Notes: generated by a model from the letters alone, not told the origin. Numbered from the stretch's first letter, positions 18,258 to 27,603 are shown. The stretch: 64,000 bases of DNA from Microcosmobacter mediterraneus (GCF_031846265.1 NZ_JAVRIA010000006.1:154574-218573), one strand, 5' to 3'. Numbers and translations: made by a program.

Positions 18258-19378
18258 ATTAATTTATATACGGTTAAAGGAACTTCTTTTGCCTCTATAT
18301 CGATACCATAGTTATCTTTTAATTGATTCTTCATAAGGTCAAAATACTTATAATGTATTTGCCAATCGTGTTTAGCATCATTTTCAAAATTTTGCTCATC
18401 TATTACAACAGGCTTATCTAACGAATTTGAAAGCGTATAAACTAGGTCTTTTAACGTAACATTATCTGCTTCTATTTGTGAATCACTAATAAGGTAAGAC
18501 GGACTATTTCTTCCCCAATTTATCTGATTGGTATCCCAAAACATTGGTTTATTTATATTTAGCACATAAGCATTAGTGGTCTCTTCATTATCTCTGACTT
18601 TAAATTTTAGTTTTTTTGCGAGTAATTTTCCAAAATTTTGATGAGCTTTAGAATCTTTCTCAAAGTGTATATCATAATACTTATTATCTGAGTCTGGTAT
18701 TTTAATTTGTGAAGAATGTACTTTATAATAGTATCCCAAAAGTTTATCTAGTCTTCCTTTTAGATGTATTATATCGGTTTTATCATTTAATTCAAAATCT
18801 ATTTTTTCATCATTAGCTTGCAATTTTAGTGCAAAACCACCTTTCATTTCTAATGAGGTTTCTTCTTCAACAGTATCCTCAACTTTTTCTAACTTAAAAA
18901 CTTTATCAATAGAGGTCTTTGCTTTATTTTGCTTTAAAAATCTACTGATATCTTGTTTGGTAATATCACTAGGATGACCTTCCCATAAAATTTTCCCATT
19001 GGCATTAATAAGCATAGCTTTTGGTAGCACTCTAACTCCAAAAGTTTTGAATGTCTCACCATAAAAATCTATAGCAACTGCTAAATCTGTGGGATTCTTT
19101 TTTAAAAATTTCTCAACCGTTAAAGGGTTCTCCTCTGAAAGTGAAACAATATAAAAGTTATTAGGAAATTGTTTTTGAAGTACACCTAAATACTTTTTAG
19201 CATGTATACATGGACCACACCAAGTTGCCCAAAAATCCACTAAGTACAAAGCATTTTCGTTTGATGTATTGATCTTTGATTCTTGAAGAAATTCGGAAAC
19301 TTTAATTTGACTAAAAGAAGTATTGCTCAAAAAGAAACCAAGTAAGACAATAAGTAAGACTTTAGGTTTGGGTTTCAT
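18242..19378 (-). CDS. TlpA-like thioredoxin-fold protein with extra C-terminal domain
   Basis: After a signal peptide (residues 1-23), a thioredoxin domain carries WATWCGPC at 50-57, the redox-active CxxC of TlpA/ResA-type proteins, and a cis-Pro region at VRVLPKAML. The remaining half (about 175-378) is a separate domain ending IEAKEVPLTVYKLI, which resembles the end of DUF3738-type domains seen in some Bacteroidota TlpA proteins. It probably acts in the periplasm as a disulfide reductase or chaperone. The target of the C-terminal domain is unknown. It appears monocistronic. Confidence 0.82.
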   Translation of the reverse strand: MKPKPKVLLIVLLGFFLSNTSFSQIKVSEFLQESKINTSNENALYLVDFWATWCGPCIHAKKYLGVLQKQFPNNFYIVSLSEENPLTVEKFLKKNPTDLAVAIDFYGETFKTFGVRVLPKAMLINANGKILWEGHPSDITKQDISRFLKQNKAKTSIDKVFKLEKVEDTVEEETSLEMKGGFALKLQANDEKIDFELNDKTDIIHLKGRLDKLLGYYYKVHSSQIKIPDSDNKYYDIHFEKDSKAHQNFGKLLAKKLKFKVRDNEETTNAYVLNINKPMFWDTNQINWGRNSPSYLISDSQIEADNVTLKDLVYTLSNSLDKPVVIDEQNFENDAKHDWQIHYKYFDLMKNQLKDNYGIDIEAKEVPLTVYKLIKKAP

Positions 19379-19456
19379 ATTATAATATGTTTAAGTATTG
19401 AGTTCAAATATCGTGCTAAAAATAAGCATTTCTAATATTTACTAATAAAACGGTAT

Positions 19457-20416
19457 TTAAAGCTTAAAATTATCACCTTCTTTTGCAAATCTAAACCCAA
19501 GGGCCTGAATACTATCTTTCAAAACATGTGAATCTCTTATCGCAGGATTAGTATGATTAAAATGAATGAAGTGAATTTTACTCTTGGTTTCAATAGATTC
19601 ATTTTCAAATAAGCTTGTAGTTTCAGTGGTAAAAGGATGCGGTATTTTACTCATATCTCTCTCTAACTCTCCATCTCTGAAAAATGAGGCATCTAAAAAC
19701 GCATAATCTACTTTTTTAACTTCTTCAATAATATTTTTATCCCATTTTTGCCATTTATCAATATCTGGAATAAACAGTGCTTTTTTATTTGGGCCTTCAA
19801 TTTTATAACCTACAGTTTCTGAAAATTCATCGCGATGAGGCACCAAAATTGGAGTTACTTTTAAATTGGAACAAAGCCTAATTGTTGAATCATTTTTTAA
19901 TGGTTTTAAATCAATATTCTTAAAAGACACTAATTGACTCCATGGTCCATTAGTTTCAAGATAGTCTTTCATTCGCGGCATTGCGTAAACCGGAATATTA
20001 TCTCCTCCTAAAGCTTCAAAACCTAAATACATTAATCCTGTATAATGACCAATATGAGCATGTGTTAGGAATACACCATCTATTACATTTCCATTATCTA
20101 AGTGAATAACTTTTAAGCCTTGTATTTGTTCTGTAAAGTCTGGAGTGGCATCAAAAATATATTTCTTTTTTGCCTCTAAATCTACCAAGCCTAAACAGGA
20201 TACTAATTTTTTGGTCTCATAGCCTTTATAATAGCTAGAGCAACACATTTTATCGCAATTTATCTGTGGAAATCCTGCATCTTGAGCAATGCCAAGCACT
20301 GTAATATATTGGTTAGACTGATTTTTATGATCTAAACTTATAGTTTTTGGTAATTGTTGCTTAGAATTACAACTTAGTAAACAAAATATTAGGCCTAAAA
20401 TTTGAAGTATTCTCAT
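19457..20416 (-). CDS. PqqB-like metallo-beta-lactamase-fold lipoprotein
   Basis: I start this gene at the ATG at 20416. The longer frame to 20917 is antisense to the next gene and has no membrane or domain logic. From 20416 the protein (319 aa) begins with a lipoprotein signal ending in the lipobox FCLLSC. It continues with PqqB-like features: QDAGFPQINCDKMCC with paired cysteines, and the metal-binding THAHIGHYTGL, in which the family has HxHxGH in place of HxHxDH. HFIHFNHTN lies near the end. PQQ synthesis genes are absent from the window, so a stand-alone hydrolase role is more likely than PQQ synthesis. Confidence 0.82.
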   Translation of the reverse strand: MRILQILGLIFCLLSCNSKQQLPKTISLDHKNQSNQYITVLGIAQDAGFPQINCDKMCCSSYYKGYETKKLVSCLGLVDLEAKKKYIFDATPDFTEQIQGLKVIHLDNGNVIDGVFLTHAHIGHYTGLMYLGFEALGGDNIPVYAMPRMKDYLETNGPWSQLVSFKNIDLKPLKNDSTIRLCSNLKVTPILVPHRDEFSETVGYKIEGPNKKALFIPDIDKWQKWDKNIIEEVKKVDYAFLDASFFRDGELERDMSKIPHPFTTETTSLFENESIETKSKIHFIHFNHTNPAIRDSHVLKDSIQALGFRFAKEGDNFKL

Positions 20417-20444
20417 ATCTAAATTTATCTTTGCTAAAGATAAA
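20401..20444. promoter_or_regulatory. Bidirectional promoter dyad
   Basis: TATCTTTG at 20426-20433 matches TAnnTTTG, with TTTG at 20401-20404 in -33 position (21-base spacer). The box lies in a perfect dyad with arms TTTATCTTT and AAAGATAAA around gct (20424-20444), so the minus strand also carries TATCTTTA. The divergent starts are at 20416 (-) and 20457 (+), which fits one symmetric promoter serving both. Confidence 0.6.
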
Positions 20445-20456
20445 AAAGCTAACACA

Positions 20457-21164
20457 ATGATTAAAAGAATAGTTTCAGTTGTATTGATTTTAAGTTTAAC
20501 AGCATGTGCGGAATTACAGGAAGTTGTAAAACAATTACCGCAATCTGGTGGTGTTTTGAGTAATGCAGATATTGCCTCAGGATTACGGCAAGCTCTGGAT
20601 TTTGGAATTGATAAACAAGTAAGTAAACTAACTGCTAAAGATGGTTTCTTTAAAAATGAATTAGTTAAAATTTTGCTACCTGAAGAGCTTAGAAAAGTAG
20701 ATAAAGGTCTCAGAGATATTGGACTTGGAAATCTAGCTGATGAAGGCTTAAAAGTACTTAATAGAGCAGCAGAAGATGCTGTTAAAGAGGCTACTCCTAT
20801 TTTTGTTAATGCTGTCAAGGATATTACATTTGCAGATGCAAAAAATATTTTATTAGGCAACGATAATGCAGCCACACAATATTTAACGTCTAGAACTGAA
20901 ACTGCCTTATACAGCAAGTTTAAACCTGTAATTAATAACTCATTTAGTAAAGTAGGAGCTGACCAGATTTGGGAAAATTTAATTACAAAGTATAATGCTA
21001 TTCCGTTTACTAATAATGTTAATCCTGATCTTACAGATTATGTTACTAAAGAAGCTTTAAAAGGTGTTTATACTATGATTGCTGTTGAGGAAAAAGATAT
21101 AAGAAACAAAGTTTCATCAAGAACTACAGATTTACTGAAAAAAGTATTTGCGCTTCAAGATTAA
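20457..21164 (+). CDS. DUF4197 lipoprotein (235 aa)
   Basis: The N-terminus is a lipoprotein signal with LSLTAC as lipobox (Cys17). The mature protein is helical and matches DUF4197 as I know it: LSNADIASGLRQALDFGIDKQVSKL near the N-terminus and a conserved YLTSRTETALYSKFKPVI segment. The function is unknown; the family is periplasmic and widespread. It is divergent from the PqqB-like gene and shares its promoter dyad. Confidence 0.88.
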   Translation: MIKRIVSVVLILSLTACAELQEVVKQLPQSGGVLSNADIASGLRQALDFGIDKQVSKLTAKDGFFKNELVKILLPEELRKVDKGLRDIGLGNLADEGLKVLNRAAEDAVKEATPIFVNAVKDITFADAKNILLGNDNAATQYLTSRTETALYSKFKPVINNSFSKVGADQIWENLITKYNAIPFTNNVNPDLTDYVTKEALKGVYTMIAVEEKDIRNKVSSRTTDLLKKVFALQD

Positions 21165-21244
21165 TTTATTGTTCATTTTTTTATAAAAATAATTAAACAT
21201 TTCTCATGTTTATTTAAGATTATTAATTAACTTTCTTATCTAAA

Positions 21245-21463
21245 TTGATCGATAAGATAGTTTTGAATAATTCACAAAAATTACTTCAGAAAAAAGACAA
21301 ACTGAAACAGAAATATATTCAGCTTATTGAGGATGCTTACAATTTTAGACAAACGGATCAAGCACTTAGCGATTTAAAAGAATTTGAAGCTACCTTAATA
21401 CTTAATGAGATTAATAAATTAATGTTTGTTGTAAGAGATACTACTTTTGCGTTAAATGTTTAA
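21245..21463 (+). CDS. Small coiled-coil protein (72 aa, TTG start)
   Basis: The only in-frame start after the upstream stop is TTG at 21245. The protein is short, highly charged and predicted helical: KKDKLKQKYIQLIEDAY, then a second amphipathic stretch. It resembles small conserved flavobacterial proteins of the Lacal_2735/DUF6435 kind, but the match is by memory of pattern only. It lies convergent with the secreted 169-residue gene (4 bases between stops). Confidence 0.45.
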   Translation: MIDKIVLNNSQKLLQKKDKLKQKYIQLIEDAYNFRQTDQALSDLKEFEATLILNEINKLMFVVRDTTFALNV

Positions 21464-21467
21464 AAAA

Positions 21468-21977
21468 TTATCGCTTTCTGTATAAGCCATCAAAGGCAAT
21501 TACGACATCTTGACCCTCAGTAAACGTTTCCCATAGTTGTCTCACCGAACCATCTTTATTTTTTGTCCAAGTCACTTGATGATAAAATAGGACACCTTCA
21601 CTGTTTTTGGTTTTATCAGTTTTTAGAATCATCTGATTATCTTTTCGATGTCCTTTTAAGTGTAAATTACCACCTTTATTATCAATCCATATTTGTTCCC
21701 AATGTTTGGCTTGAGCGTTATAAAAATTATAGCTTGTACCTGTAAAATTTCTTTGAGCACTTGTCCAGTTTTCTCTAAGAATACACTGATCTTGTATCTT
21801 GTCTATAGTATTTTCTCCTGCTCTAGAACCATCTGGATTAGTTACTATCCACTCACCAATCCAAAAATCAAATTGTGCATGAGTTTCTGTGCAACAGTTA
21901 CATACATCTGTGTTGTTTTGGGCTTTTACATTTATTGAAAAAATGAGTAGACAAAGAAGTAATAACGATGTTTTCAT
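21468..21977 (-). CDS. Secreted DUF1579-like protein (169 aa)
   Basis: A signal peptide (about residues 1-19, ending VKAQ) is followed by a short Cys-containing segment (CNCC) and a beta-rich domain opening with FDFWIGEWIV. The domain then shows spaced Trp residues and a WxQxWxDNxGG pattern, like lipocalin-like DUF1579/heme-binding-type domains. The role is unknown. The gene is monocistronic, with a terminator for the next gene just upstream of it. Confidence 0.7.
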   Translation of the reverse strand: MKTSLLLLCLLIFSINVKAQNNTDVCNCCTETHAQFDFWIGEWIVTNPDGSRAGENTIDKIQDQCILRENWTSAQRNFTGTSYNFYNAQAKHWEQIWIDNKGGNLHLKGHRKDNQMILKTDKTKNSEGVLFYHQVTWTKNKDGSVRQLWETFTEGQDVVIAFDGLYRKR

Positions 21978-22125
21978 TTTATTAATATTTAAGTTGGTTA
22001 TCTAAATATATTAAACCAAGCTTAATCTAATACTAATATTAACATAACATTACATAGACCATAATAAAGCATCTTTGCAAAGCAGAAAAACAATATGTTA
22101 CAACTTGTTTGGAAAAGTTAGTTAG

Positions 22126-22157
22126 AAAAAAGTCGGTTTAAATACCGACTTTTTTAT
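22126..22157. terminator. Intrinsic terminator, downstream end of the BtuF-like gene
   Basis: AAAAAGTCGGT and ACCGACTTTTT form a perfect 11-bp stem around ttaaat, with A and T runs on both sides, so it can work in both directions. On the plus strand it is preceded by GTTAGTTAG and a near-consensus -7 box (CATCTTTG), so a short plus-strand transcript could also end here. Confidence 0.85.
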
Positions 22158-22161
22158 TAAA

Positions 22162-22962
22162 CTAATTATGCTTTAAAGTTTTAAAATACGTATAAGCCTT
22201 CAATACCCTAGAGCCATACCACGAGAACATCTCGCCATCTACAATACAAATCTTTTTATTTGGAAATTTATCTTGAAGTTCCTTTACATGTTTCTCTTTA
22301 AAAGGATAAGGCTCACTGGATAATAAAATTACATCAGCATTAACTAGGTACTCATTATTTAATTCTATTTCTGGATAACGCTTCAAATTATTAAATATAT
22401 TATCAAATCCTGCTTCTTTCAACATAAAATCTATAAACGTATTAGAAGCGGCAACCATCCATGGCTCTTTCCAAATAAAATAGGCTGCTTTTGGTTTTAT
22501 TGGATTTGTAATTGTAAATAAAAATTGATTGCGCTCTATTTTTATCTTAGAACAAATTTCTAAAGCTTTATCCTCAGCATTAAACAACTTACCATACATT
22601 GTAATAAGTTCTAAACAATCTTTAAGATTATAAATATCACTGATATGAATTGGTGCTACAGATGTTAAATCTTCAATAATAGATTTAGTATTCTCCTCCT
22701 TATTACAAAGAATAATATCTGGTAGAAGGGTTTTTATCTTTTCAATATTAACTTGTTTTGTACCACCAACAATAATTTTTTCTTTTCTTATTTGATTAGG
22801 ATGAATACAAAATTTTGTAATTCCTACGATCTTGTCCTCAAGCCCTAAATCCACTAAAAGCTCAGTTAAACTTGGAACTAATGAAACGATTCGTTGAGGA
22901 ACATGATTTAATTGAAGTGAACGATTAAGTTGGTCTTTGTAAATGATTGATGAGATTGCCAT
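22162..22962 (-). CDS. BtuF-like helical-backbone metal receptor / cobalamin-binding protein
   Basis: This 266-residue type III substrate-binding fold protein has RIVSLVPSLTELLVDLGL (residues 24-41), the family's opening strand-helix, and VGITKFCIHP, then a long linking helix and a C-terminal lobe ending FSWYGSRVLKAY. Known relatives bind vitamin B12, heme or siderophores for ABC import. No signal peptide or lipobox is visible, so it may be cytoplasmic or exported differently. The window has no BtuCD genes. icmF, about 6 kb away, is a B12-dependent enzyme, but a link is only inference. Confidence 0.8.
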   Translation of the reverse strand: MAISSIIYKDQLNRSLQLNHVPQRIVSLVPSLTELLVDLGLEDKIVGITKFCIHPNQIRKEKIIVGGTKQVNIEKIKTLLPDIILCNKEENTKSIIEDLTSVAPIHISDIYNLKDCLELITMYGKLFNAEDKALEICSKIKIERNQFLFTITNPIKPKAAYFIWKEPWMVAASNTFIDFMLKEAGFDNIFNNLKRYPEIELNNEYLVNADVILLSSEPYPFKEKHVKELQDKFPNKKICIVDGEMFSWYGSRVLKAYTYFKTLKHN

Positions 22963-22986
22963 ATCATTTATTACCTTGTAATGACA

Positions 22987-23802
22987 TTACTTATTTAGAA
23001 TTATAGACATTTGATCCTGCAGTTCTTTAGCTTTTGTTGCAGCAGCTTCAGCAAAATCTTCTTTATTTGAAGCATAAATTATTCCTCGAGAGGAATTTAT
23101 TAGCAATCCAACAGAATCATTCATGCCATATTTACAAACATCTTGCAAATTACCACCTTGAGCACCAATTCCTGGAACTAAAAGAAAATTATGCGGTATT
23201 ATTTTACGAATATCAGTTAAAAACTCAGCTTTTGTAGCTCCTACAACATACATCAGATTTTTGGAATTTTCCCATGTTGTAGAGGTTTCTAATACTTGTT
23301 TATATAAATCTTGCCCTTTAACATTAAGTGTCTGAAAATCAAAAGCACCTTGATTAGAAGTTAATGCTAAAAGAATAGTATGCTTGTTTTTAAATGCTAA
23401 AAAAGGCTCAACAGAATCCTTTCCCATATAAGGTGCTACAGTGATACTATCAAAATTTAAATCTTCAAAAAATGCTTTAGCATACATGCTACTTGTATTA
23501 CCAATATCACCTCGCTTAGCATCAGCAATTGTGAAAATTTCTGGATAGTTAGTATTTATGTAGTCAATAGTTTTTTTAAGAGATTTCCATCCTTTTAATC
23601 CATAAGCTTCATAAAACGCTGTGTTTGGTTTGTAAGCCACGCACAAATGATGCGTAGCATCTATAATAGCTTTATTAAAAGCAAAGATAGGATCATCTTT
23701 TTCTAATAAATGTTTTGGTATTTTATTAAGGTCTACATCTAATCCTATACAAAGGAAAGATTGTTTCTTTTTAATTTCTGAGATAAGCTCGTTTGTAGTC
23801 AT
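22987..23802 (-). CDS. pyrF: Orotidine 5'-phosphate decarboxylase (PyrF, type 2)
   Basis: This 271-residue TIM-barrel enzyme makes UMP from OMP. The catalytic DAKRGD motif is at 94-99 (Asp94, Lys96 and Asp99 of the DxKxxD triad) and is followed by [13 protein letters not shown], as in the longer subfamily. [11 protein letters not shown] near residue 205 is the phosphate-binding loop. The gene lies in a string of housekeeping genes on the minus strand, behind prfA and a terminator hairpin. Confidence 0.95.
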   Translation of the reverse strand: MTTNELISEIKKKQSFLCIGLDVDLNKIPKHLLEKDDPIFAFNKAIIDATHHLCVAYKPNTAFYEAYGLKGWKSLKKTIDYINTNYPEIFTIADAKRGDIGNTSSMYAKAFFEDLNFDSITVAPYMGKDSVEPFLAFKNKHTILLALTSNQGAFDFQTLNVKGQDLYKQVLETSTTWENSKNLMYVVGATKAEFLTDIRKIIPHNFLLVPGIGAQGGNLQDVCKYGMNDSVGLLINSSRGIIYASNKEDFAEAAATKAKELQDQMSIILNK

Positions 23803-23830
23803 ATAAAAAAAGCCTCATAATACAAGGCTA
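23803..23830 (-). terminator. Terminator of prfA
   Basis: On the minus strand AGCCT...AGGCT forms a 5-bp stem with a 9-base loop followed by a run of seven T. It lies 6 bases beyond the prfA stop and reaches into the pyrF leader, so it may also act as an attenuator for read-through into pyrF. Confidence 0.6.
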
Positions 23831-23835
23831 GATTA

Positions 23836-24912
23836 CTAAATATGTTCTTCGCTCGCCTTCAATTTCTCTGTGTTTTCTGCAAGCATTAATTCGTCTATAA
23901 TTTTTTGAATATCTCCATTTACAATATTTTGCAAATCGTAAAGTGTAAGACCTATTCTATGATCTGTTACTCGTCCTTGAGGATAGTTATATGTTCTAAT
24001 TTTAGCACTTCTATCACCAGAACTCACCATACTTTTCCGTTTCGCTGAATCTGCTGCTTGTTGTTTTGCTAATTCTAAATCGTATAAGCGAGATCGTAGC
24101 ACTTTTAGGGCTTTCTCTAGATTTTTGTGTGATGATTTTTGGTCTTGGCAGCTCACAATCATACCTGTAGGTTCATGATGTAGTTTAATCGCTGAGTAAG
24201 TAGTGTTAACAGATTGTCCACCTGGACCTGTTGATGTCGTTCTTTCAATACGTACTTCTGTCATGTCTAATTCATAATCAAACTCTTCGGCTTCTGGCAA
24301 TACCATAACTGTTGCGGCACTTGTATGAACTCGACCTTGAGTTTCTGTTTGAGGTACACGTTGTACACGATGCACTCCTGCTTCAAATTTTAATATACCA
24401 TAAACATCATCGCCAGAGACCTCAAATATAATTTCCTTAAAACCACCAGATGTACCATCGCTCTGACTTACAACATCTACTTTCCAATTTTTATCGCTAC
24501 AATATTTAGAGTACATTCTATACAAATCTCCAGCAAAAATACTTGCTTCATCACCACCTGTTCCAGCTCTAACTTCTACAACTACATTTTTAGCATCATC
24601 AGGATCTTTTGGTATAAGCATAAACCTGATTTCTTCTTCGAGTTTTTCTATAGTTTCTTTGGCCTCATCTAACTGCATTTTTGCCATTTCTACCATTTCT
24701 GCATCAGAACCATCTGCAATTATGTCTTCAGCTTCAGTTTTATTATCTGTGGCTTCTTTATATATTTTCCCTTTATCTACAATTACTTTTAAGTCCTTGT
24801 ATTCCTTCATTAATTTAGCATAGCGCTTTTGGTCAGAAATGATATCTGGTTGTATAATAAGGTCATTAACCTCATCAAATCGCTGCTGAATTATCTGTAA
24901 TTTCTCTAACAT
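23836..24912 (-). CDS. prfA: Peptide chain release factor 1
   Basis: This 358-residue class I release factor has the PQT stop-codon recognition tripeptide (UAA/UAG; residues 187-189) and the catalytic GGQ at 231-233 in [15 protein letters not shown] coiled N-terminal domain precedes them. Gln233 is the residue methylated by PrmC in known factors. Length and motifs are normal. Together with RF3 (prfC at about 59.3 kb), the window holds two parts of the termination machinery. Confidence 0.97.
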   Translation of the reverse strand: MLEKLQIIQQRFDEVNDLIIQPDIISDQKRYAKLMKEYKDLKVIVDKGKIYKEATDNKTEAEDIIADGSDAEMVEMAKMQLDEAKETIEKLEEEIRFMLIPKDPDDAKNVVVEVRAGTGGDEASIFAGDLYRMYSKYCSDKNWKVDVVSQSDGTSGGFKEIIFEVSGDDVYGILKFEAGVHRVQRVPQTETQGRVHTSAATVMVLPEAEEFDYELDMTEVRIERTTSTGPGGQSVNTTYSAIKLHHEPTGMIVSCQDQKSSHKNLEKALKVLRSRLYDLELAKQQAADSAKRKSMVSSGDRSAKIRTYNYPQGRVTDHRIGLTLYDLQNIVNGDIQKIIDELMLAENTEKLKASEEHI

Positions 24913-25160
24913 TTAAAGTGTAAAATTGAATGGTAAAAATACGATAATTTATGGATTACTTGCGGAATATTTACTGTAAAAACAGTCTAAAAACATGACC
25001 AATAGATACTAAAATTAAGAAATTATCGTTACTTAATTATCCTCAAATACTTTTAACAAATACAGCAATAAAAATCATAGTTCATACTACAGAGTTACTC
25101 TAAAATTTAAAAGCGAATACAACGAACATTACTGTTTAATCATTCCTAACGTTTTAAACT

Positions 25161-25448
25161 ATGCAACGTATGTCCGCTATTCTGTTGTTTTACAGACCTA
25201 TGTTTTTATGGTCTTGTATAGCAACACTCGTCATTACCATTTTAAACCCTTACATCTTTTTTGCAGTAATTACCAAATTGGTATTAACACTATTTGCTTG
25301 GCATTTAGTTAAAGAAACTAAAGCAAGAAAAAAATTACGTGCTTTTAATAAGCTTGGACTAACAACTTTTAGACTATTTTCAATGCTTTACGTCATTGAT
25401 ATATTTATTACTATAGGATTTTTAGTAATTATTAAGCAGTTTATTTAA
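25161..25448 (+). CDS. Small membrane protein of unknown function (95 aa)
   Basis: The protein has three hydrophobic helices (about residues 12-30, 35-46 and 70-93) with a basic loop, KETKARKKLR, between the second and third. I do not recognise the family. It overlaps the convergent purM stop by 4 bases. The 248 bases upstream show no other gene and no clear promoter. Confidence 0.5.
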   Translation: MQRMSAILLFYRPMFLWSCIATLVITILNPYIFFAVITKLVLTLFAWHLVKETKARKKLRAFNKLGLTTFRLFSMLYVIDIFITIGFLVIIKQFI

Positions 25449-26623
25449 TACTGAAACGTTCCGTATTCACTAATAATAGTAAGTTTTTTTGAATCTGAGC
25501 TTTCTACTTTTCCGATGATTTGAGCATCAACATTAAAAGATTTTGAAATGGCAATTAAATCTTCAGCTATGTTTGGATGTACATACAATTCCATTCTATG
25601 ACCACAGTTAAATACTTGATACATTTCTTTCCAATCTGTATTAGATTGTTCTTGTATAAGTTTGAAAAGTGGTGGAACTTCAAATAAATTATCCTTTATA
25701 ACATGTAAATTTTCAATAAAATGAAGAATTTTTGTTTGAGCACCACCAGAGCAGTGCACCATGCCATTAATTTCTTTAGAAGAATATTTGGATAATATTC
25801 TTTTAATAATTGGTGCATAAGTTCGCGTTGGAGATAGCACCAATTTACCAGCATCGATTGGAGAGTTCTCTACATTATCAGTTAATTTTATACCTCCTGA
25901 GTACACCAAATCCTCAGGAACAGCATGGTCAAAACTTTCGGGATATTTTTGAGATAAATAGGTATTAAACACATCGTGTCTTGCAGATGATAAGCCATTA
26001 CTTCCCATACCTCCATTGTACTCAGATTCATAAGTGGCTTGACCATAAGAGGATAATCCAACAATGACATTTCCTGGCTTTATATTGGCATTATCAATAA
26101 CATCAGTACGCTTTATACGTGCAGTTACTGTAGAATCTACAATAATTGTTCTGACTAAGTCACCAACATCAGCAGTTTCGCCTCCTGTAGAATGAATAGT
26201 AATACCAAAGTTTTTTAAATCTGAAATCAGTTCTTCTGTTCCGTTGATGATGGCAGAAATTACAGCACCTGGAATTTGATTTTTATTTCGACCAATAGTT
26301 GAAGACAACATAATATTATCAGTAGCACCAACACAGAGCAAGTCGTCAACATTCATGATTAGTGCATCTTGGGCAATACCTTTCCAGACCGAGAGATCTC
26401 CTGTTTCTTTCCAGTACATATATGCTAAAGATGATTTTGTACCAGCACCATCAGCATGCATAATAAGACAATAATCATCATTTCCTGTTAGATAATCTGG
26501 AACAATTTTACAAAATGCCTTAGGAAACAGTCCCTTATCAATATTTTTAATAGCATTATGGACATCTTCTTTTGATGCAGAAACACCACGTTGTGCGTAA
26601 CGTTTACTAATATCTTCAGCCAT
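25445..26623 (-). CDS. purM: Phosphoribosylformylglycinamidine cyclo-ligase (AIR synthase)
   Basis: This ATP-dependent enzyme closes the imidazole ring in purine synthesis. The N-terminus has KRYAQRGVSASKEDVHNAI, the ATP-binding segment contains HADGAGTKSSLAY, and a conserved STGGETADVGD follows near residue 155. At 392 residues it matches the longer Bacteroidota form rather than the 345-residue E. coli form. I start at ATG 26623; the frame can be extended to a TTG at 26644, with weaker support. The gene is convergent with the small membrane gene. Confidence 0.92.
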   Translation of the reverse strand: MAEDISKRYAQRGVSASKEDVHNAIKNIDKGLFPKAFCKIVPDYLTGNDDYCLIMHADGAGTKSSLAYMYWKETGDLSVWKGIAQDALIMNVDDLLCVGATDNIMLSSTIGRNKNQIPGAVISAIINGTEELISDLKNFGITIHSTGGETADVGDLVRTIIVDSTVTARIKRTDVIDNANIKPGNVIVGLSSYGQATYESEYNGGMGSNGLSSARHDVFNTYLSQKYPESFDHAVPEDLVYSGGIKLTDNVENSPIDAGKLVLSPTRTYAPIIKRILSKYSSKEINGMVHCSGGAQTKILHFIENLHVIKDNLFEVPPLFKLIQEQSNTDWKEMYQVFNCGHRMELYVHPNIAEDLIAISKSFNVDAQIIGKVESSDSKKLTIISEYGTFQY

Positions 26624-26662
26624 GGTTTTTAGTTGAGGCTTCAAAAATAAGGAATGCTTTAG

Positions 26663-27370
26663 TTATTTGGTAATTTTTGTAGTGTTAGATGGTGATAATA
26701 AGTTAGAATTAATAACTGTTTTTTGATCTCCATAGAGTTTTTCCCTTTTCTTGGAGCCTCCAAAGTAAAATTGAAGACCTAATCCCATTCTAAAAAAGGT
26801 ATCATCAGAAGCTCCTGCAACAAGACCATCTAATGAATCATCAAACGCATAGTTATAATCTGCAAATACAGAAATACCAAAACCATCATATAAAATAAAT
26901 TCTAGACCTGTTCCTACTTGAACTTTAGTCGTGGTGTCTTCAAAATAGTTGGTAGCTAAATAACCTCCACCTAAAAATATATAAGGTGTTATGGATTTGT
27001 GTGGTAATACCAAATACTCCAAATTAAAATCTATTGACATAAATCCGTTGTTAAACAGGTTATCGTAAGCCAAATTAAATTTATGATATGTTAGGCCTAG
27101 ATTAAGGTGTGGAGATAAAAACCTTTTGTAACCAGCCTTAAAATAGATTTCGAATAAAGGATCTTCAAAATCCCCATTTATAATAGAACTGCCTATACCA
27201 ATATCAAAAGAATTTGTTCCTCTTAAGTTATAGAAGTCTAAAAACTTAGCGCTTTTAGTATTGATCTTGGTAGTTTCTTCTACTGTATTCTCTTGAGATT
27301 CACTAAAGTTGAACAGTAATAATACAAAAACAATTATTAAAACTTTAGTACTAGATTTTGCTATCATCAA
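26663..27370 (-). CDS. Outer-membrane beta-barrel protein (235 aa)
   Basis: A signal peptide (about residues 1-26, ending FSESQ) precedes a chain of alternating hydrophobic strands typical of small 8-strand porin-like barrels (DIGIGSSIINGDF, YIFLGGGYLATNYF, RMGLGLQFYFGG). Unusually, the last aromatic strand is followed by a charged tail of about 35 residues (KKREKLYGDQKT). The function is unknown. It lies 39 bases upstream of purM on the same strand and may be cotranscribed. Confidence 0.75.
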   Translation of the reverse strand: MMIAKSSTKVLIIVFVLLLFNFSESQENTVEETTKINTKSAKFLDFYNLRGTNSFDIGIGSSIINGDFEDPLFEIYFKAGYKRFLSPHLNLGLTYHKFNLAYDNLFNNGFMSIDFNLEYLVLPHKSITPYIFLGGGYLATNYFEDTTTKVQVGTGLEFILYDGFGISVFADYNYAFDDSLDGLVAGASDDTFFRMGLGLQFYFGGSKKREKLYGDQKTVINSNLLSPSNTTKITK

Positions 27371-27492
27371 TTTAGTTTTAATTATACATTACATGCATAA
27401 CTAAAGTAAAAAGAAGTTCATTTTCAGCGATTTAAGGGCTGCTAATATAGCAAAATAATTTACTAGACCTAATTAAGCTTAAATTTCTAAAC

Positions 27493-27535
27493 AAAAAAAG
27501 ACAACATAATGATAAACATTATCTTGTCTTTTAAT
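27493..27535. terminator. Terminator-like hairpin downstream of the 46-residue gene
   Basis: AAAAGACAA-c-ATAATG and CATTAT-c-TTGTCTTTT (27496-27532) form a long stem, 15 bp with one internal mismatch, and a 5-base loop. A and T runs flank it, so it can act in both directions. The minus-strand gene at 27604-27744 ends about 70 bases upstream. The remaining sequence at 27371-27603 shows no gene. Confidence 0.75.
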
Positions 27536-27603
27536 GAATTTTCTTAAGAAGCTTTCGCAACTTTAAAAAATCAAAAGCCATGACGCTTAGTCTCAAACTA
27601 AGT

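Noticed and set aside
20417..20917. N-terminal extension of the PqqB-like gene to 20917
   Set aside because: The extension is antisense to the DUF4197 gene, covers the shared promoter dyad and would hide the lipoprotein signal that starts at 20416.
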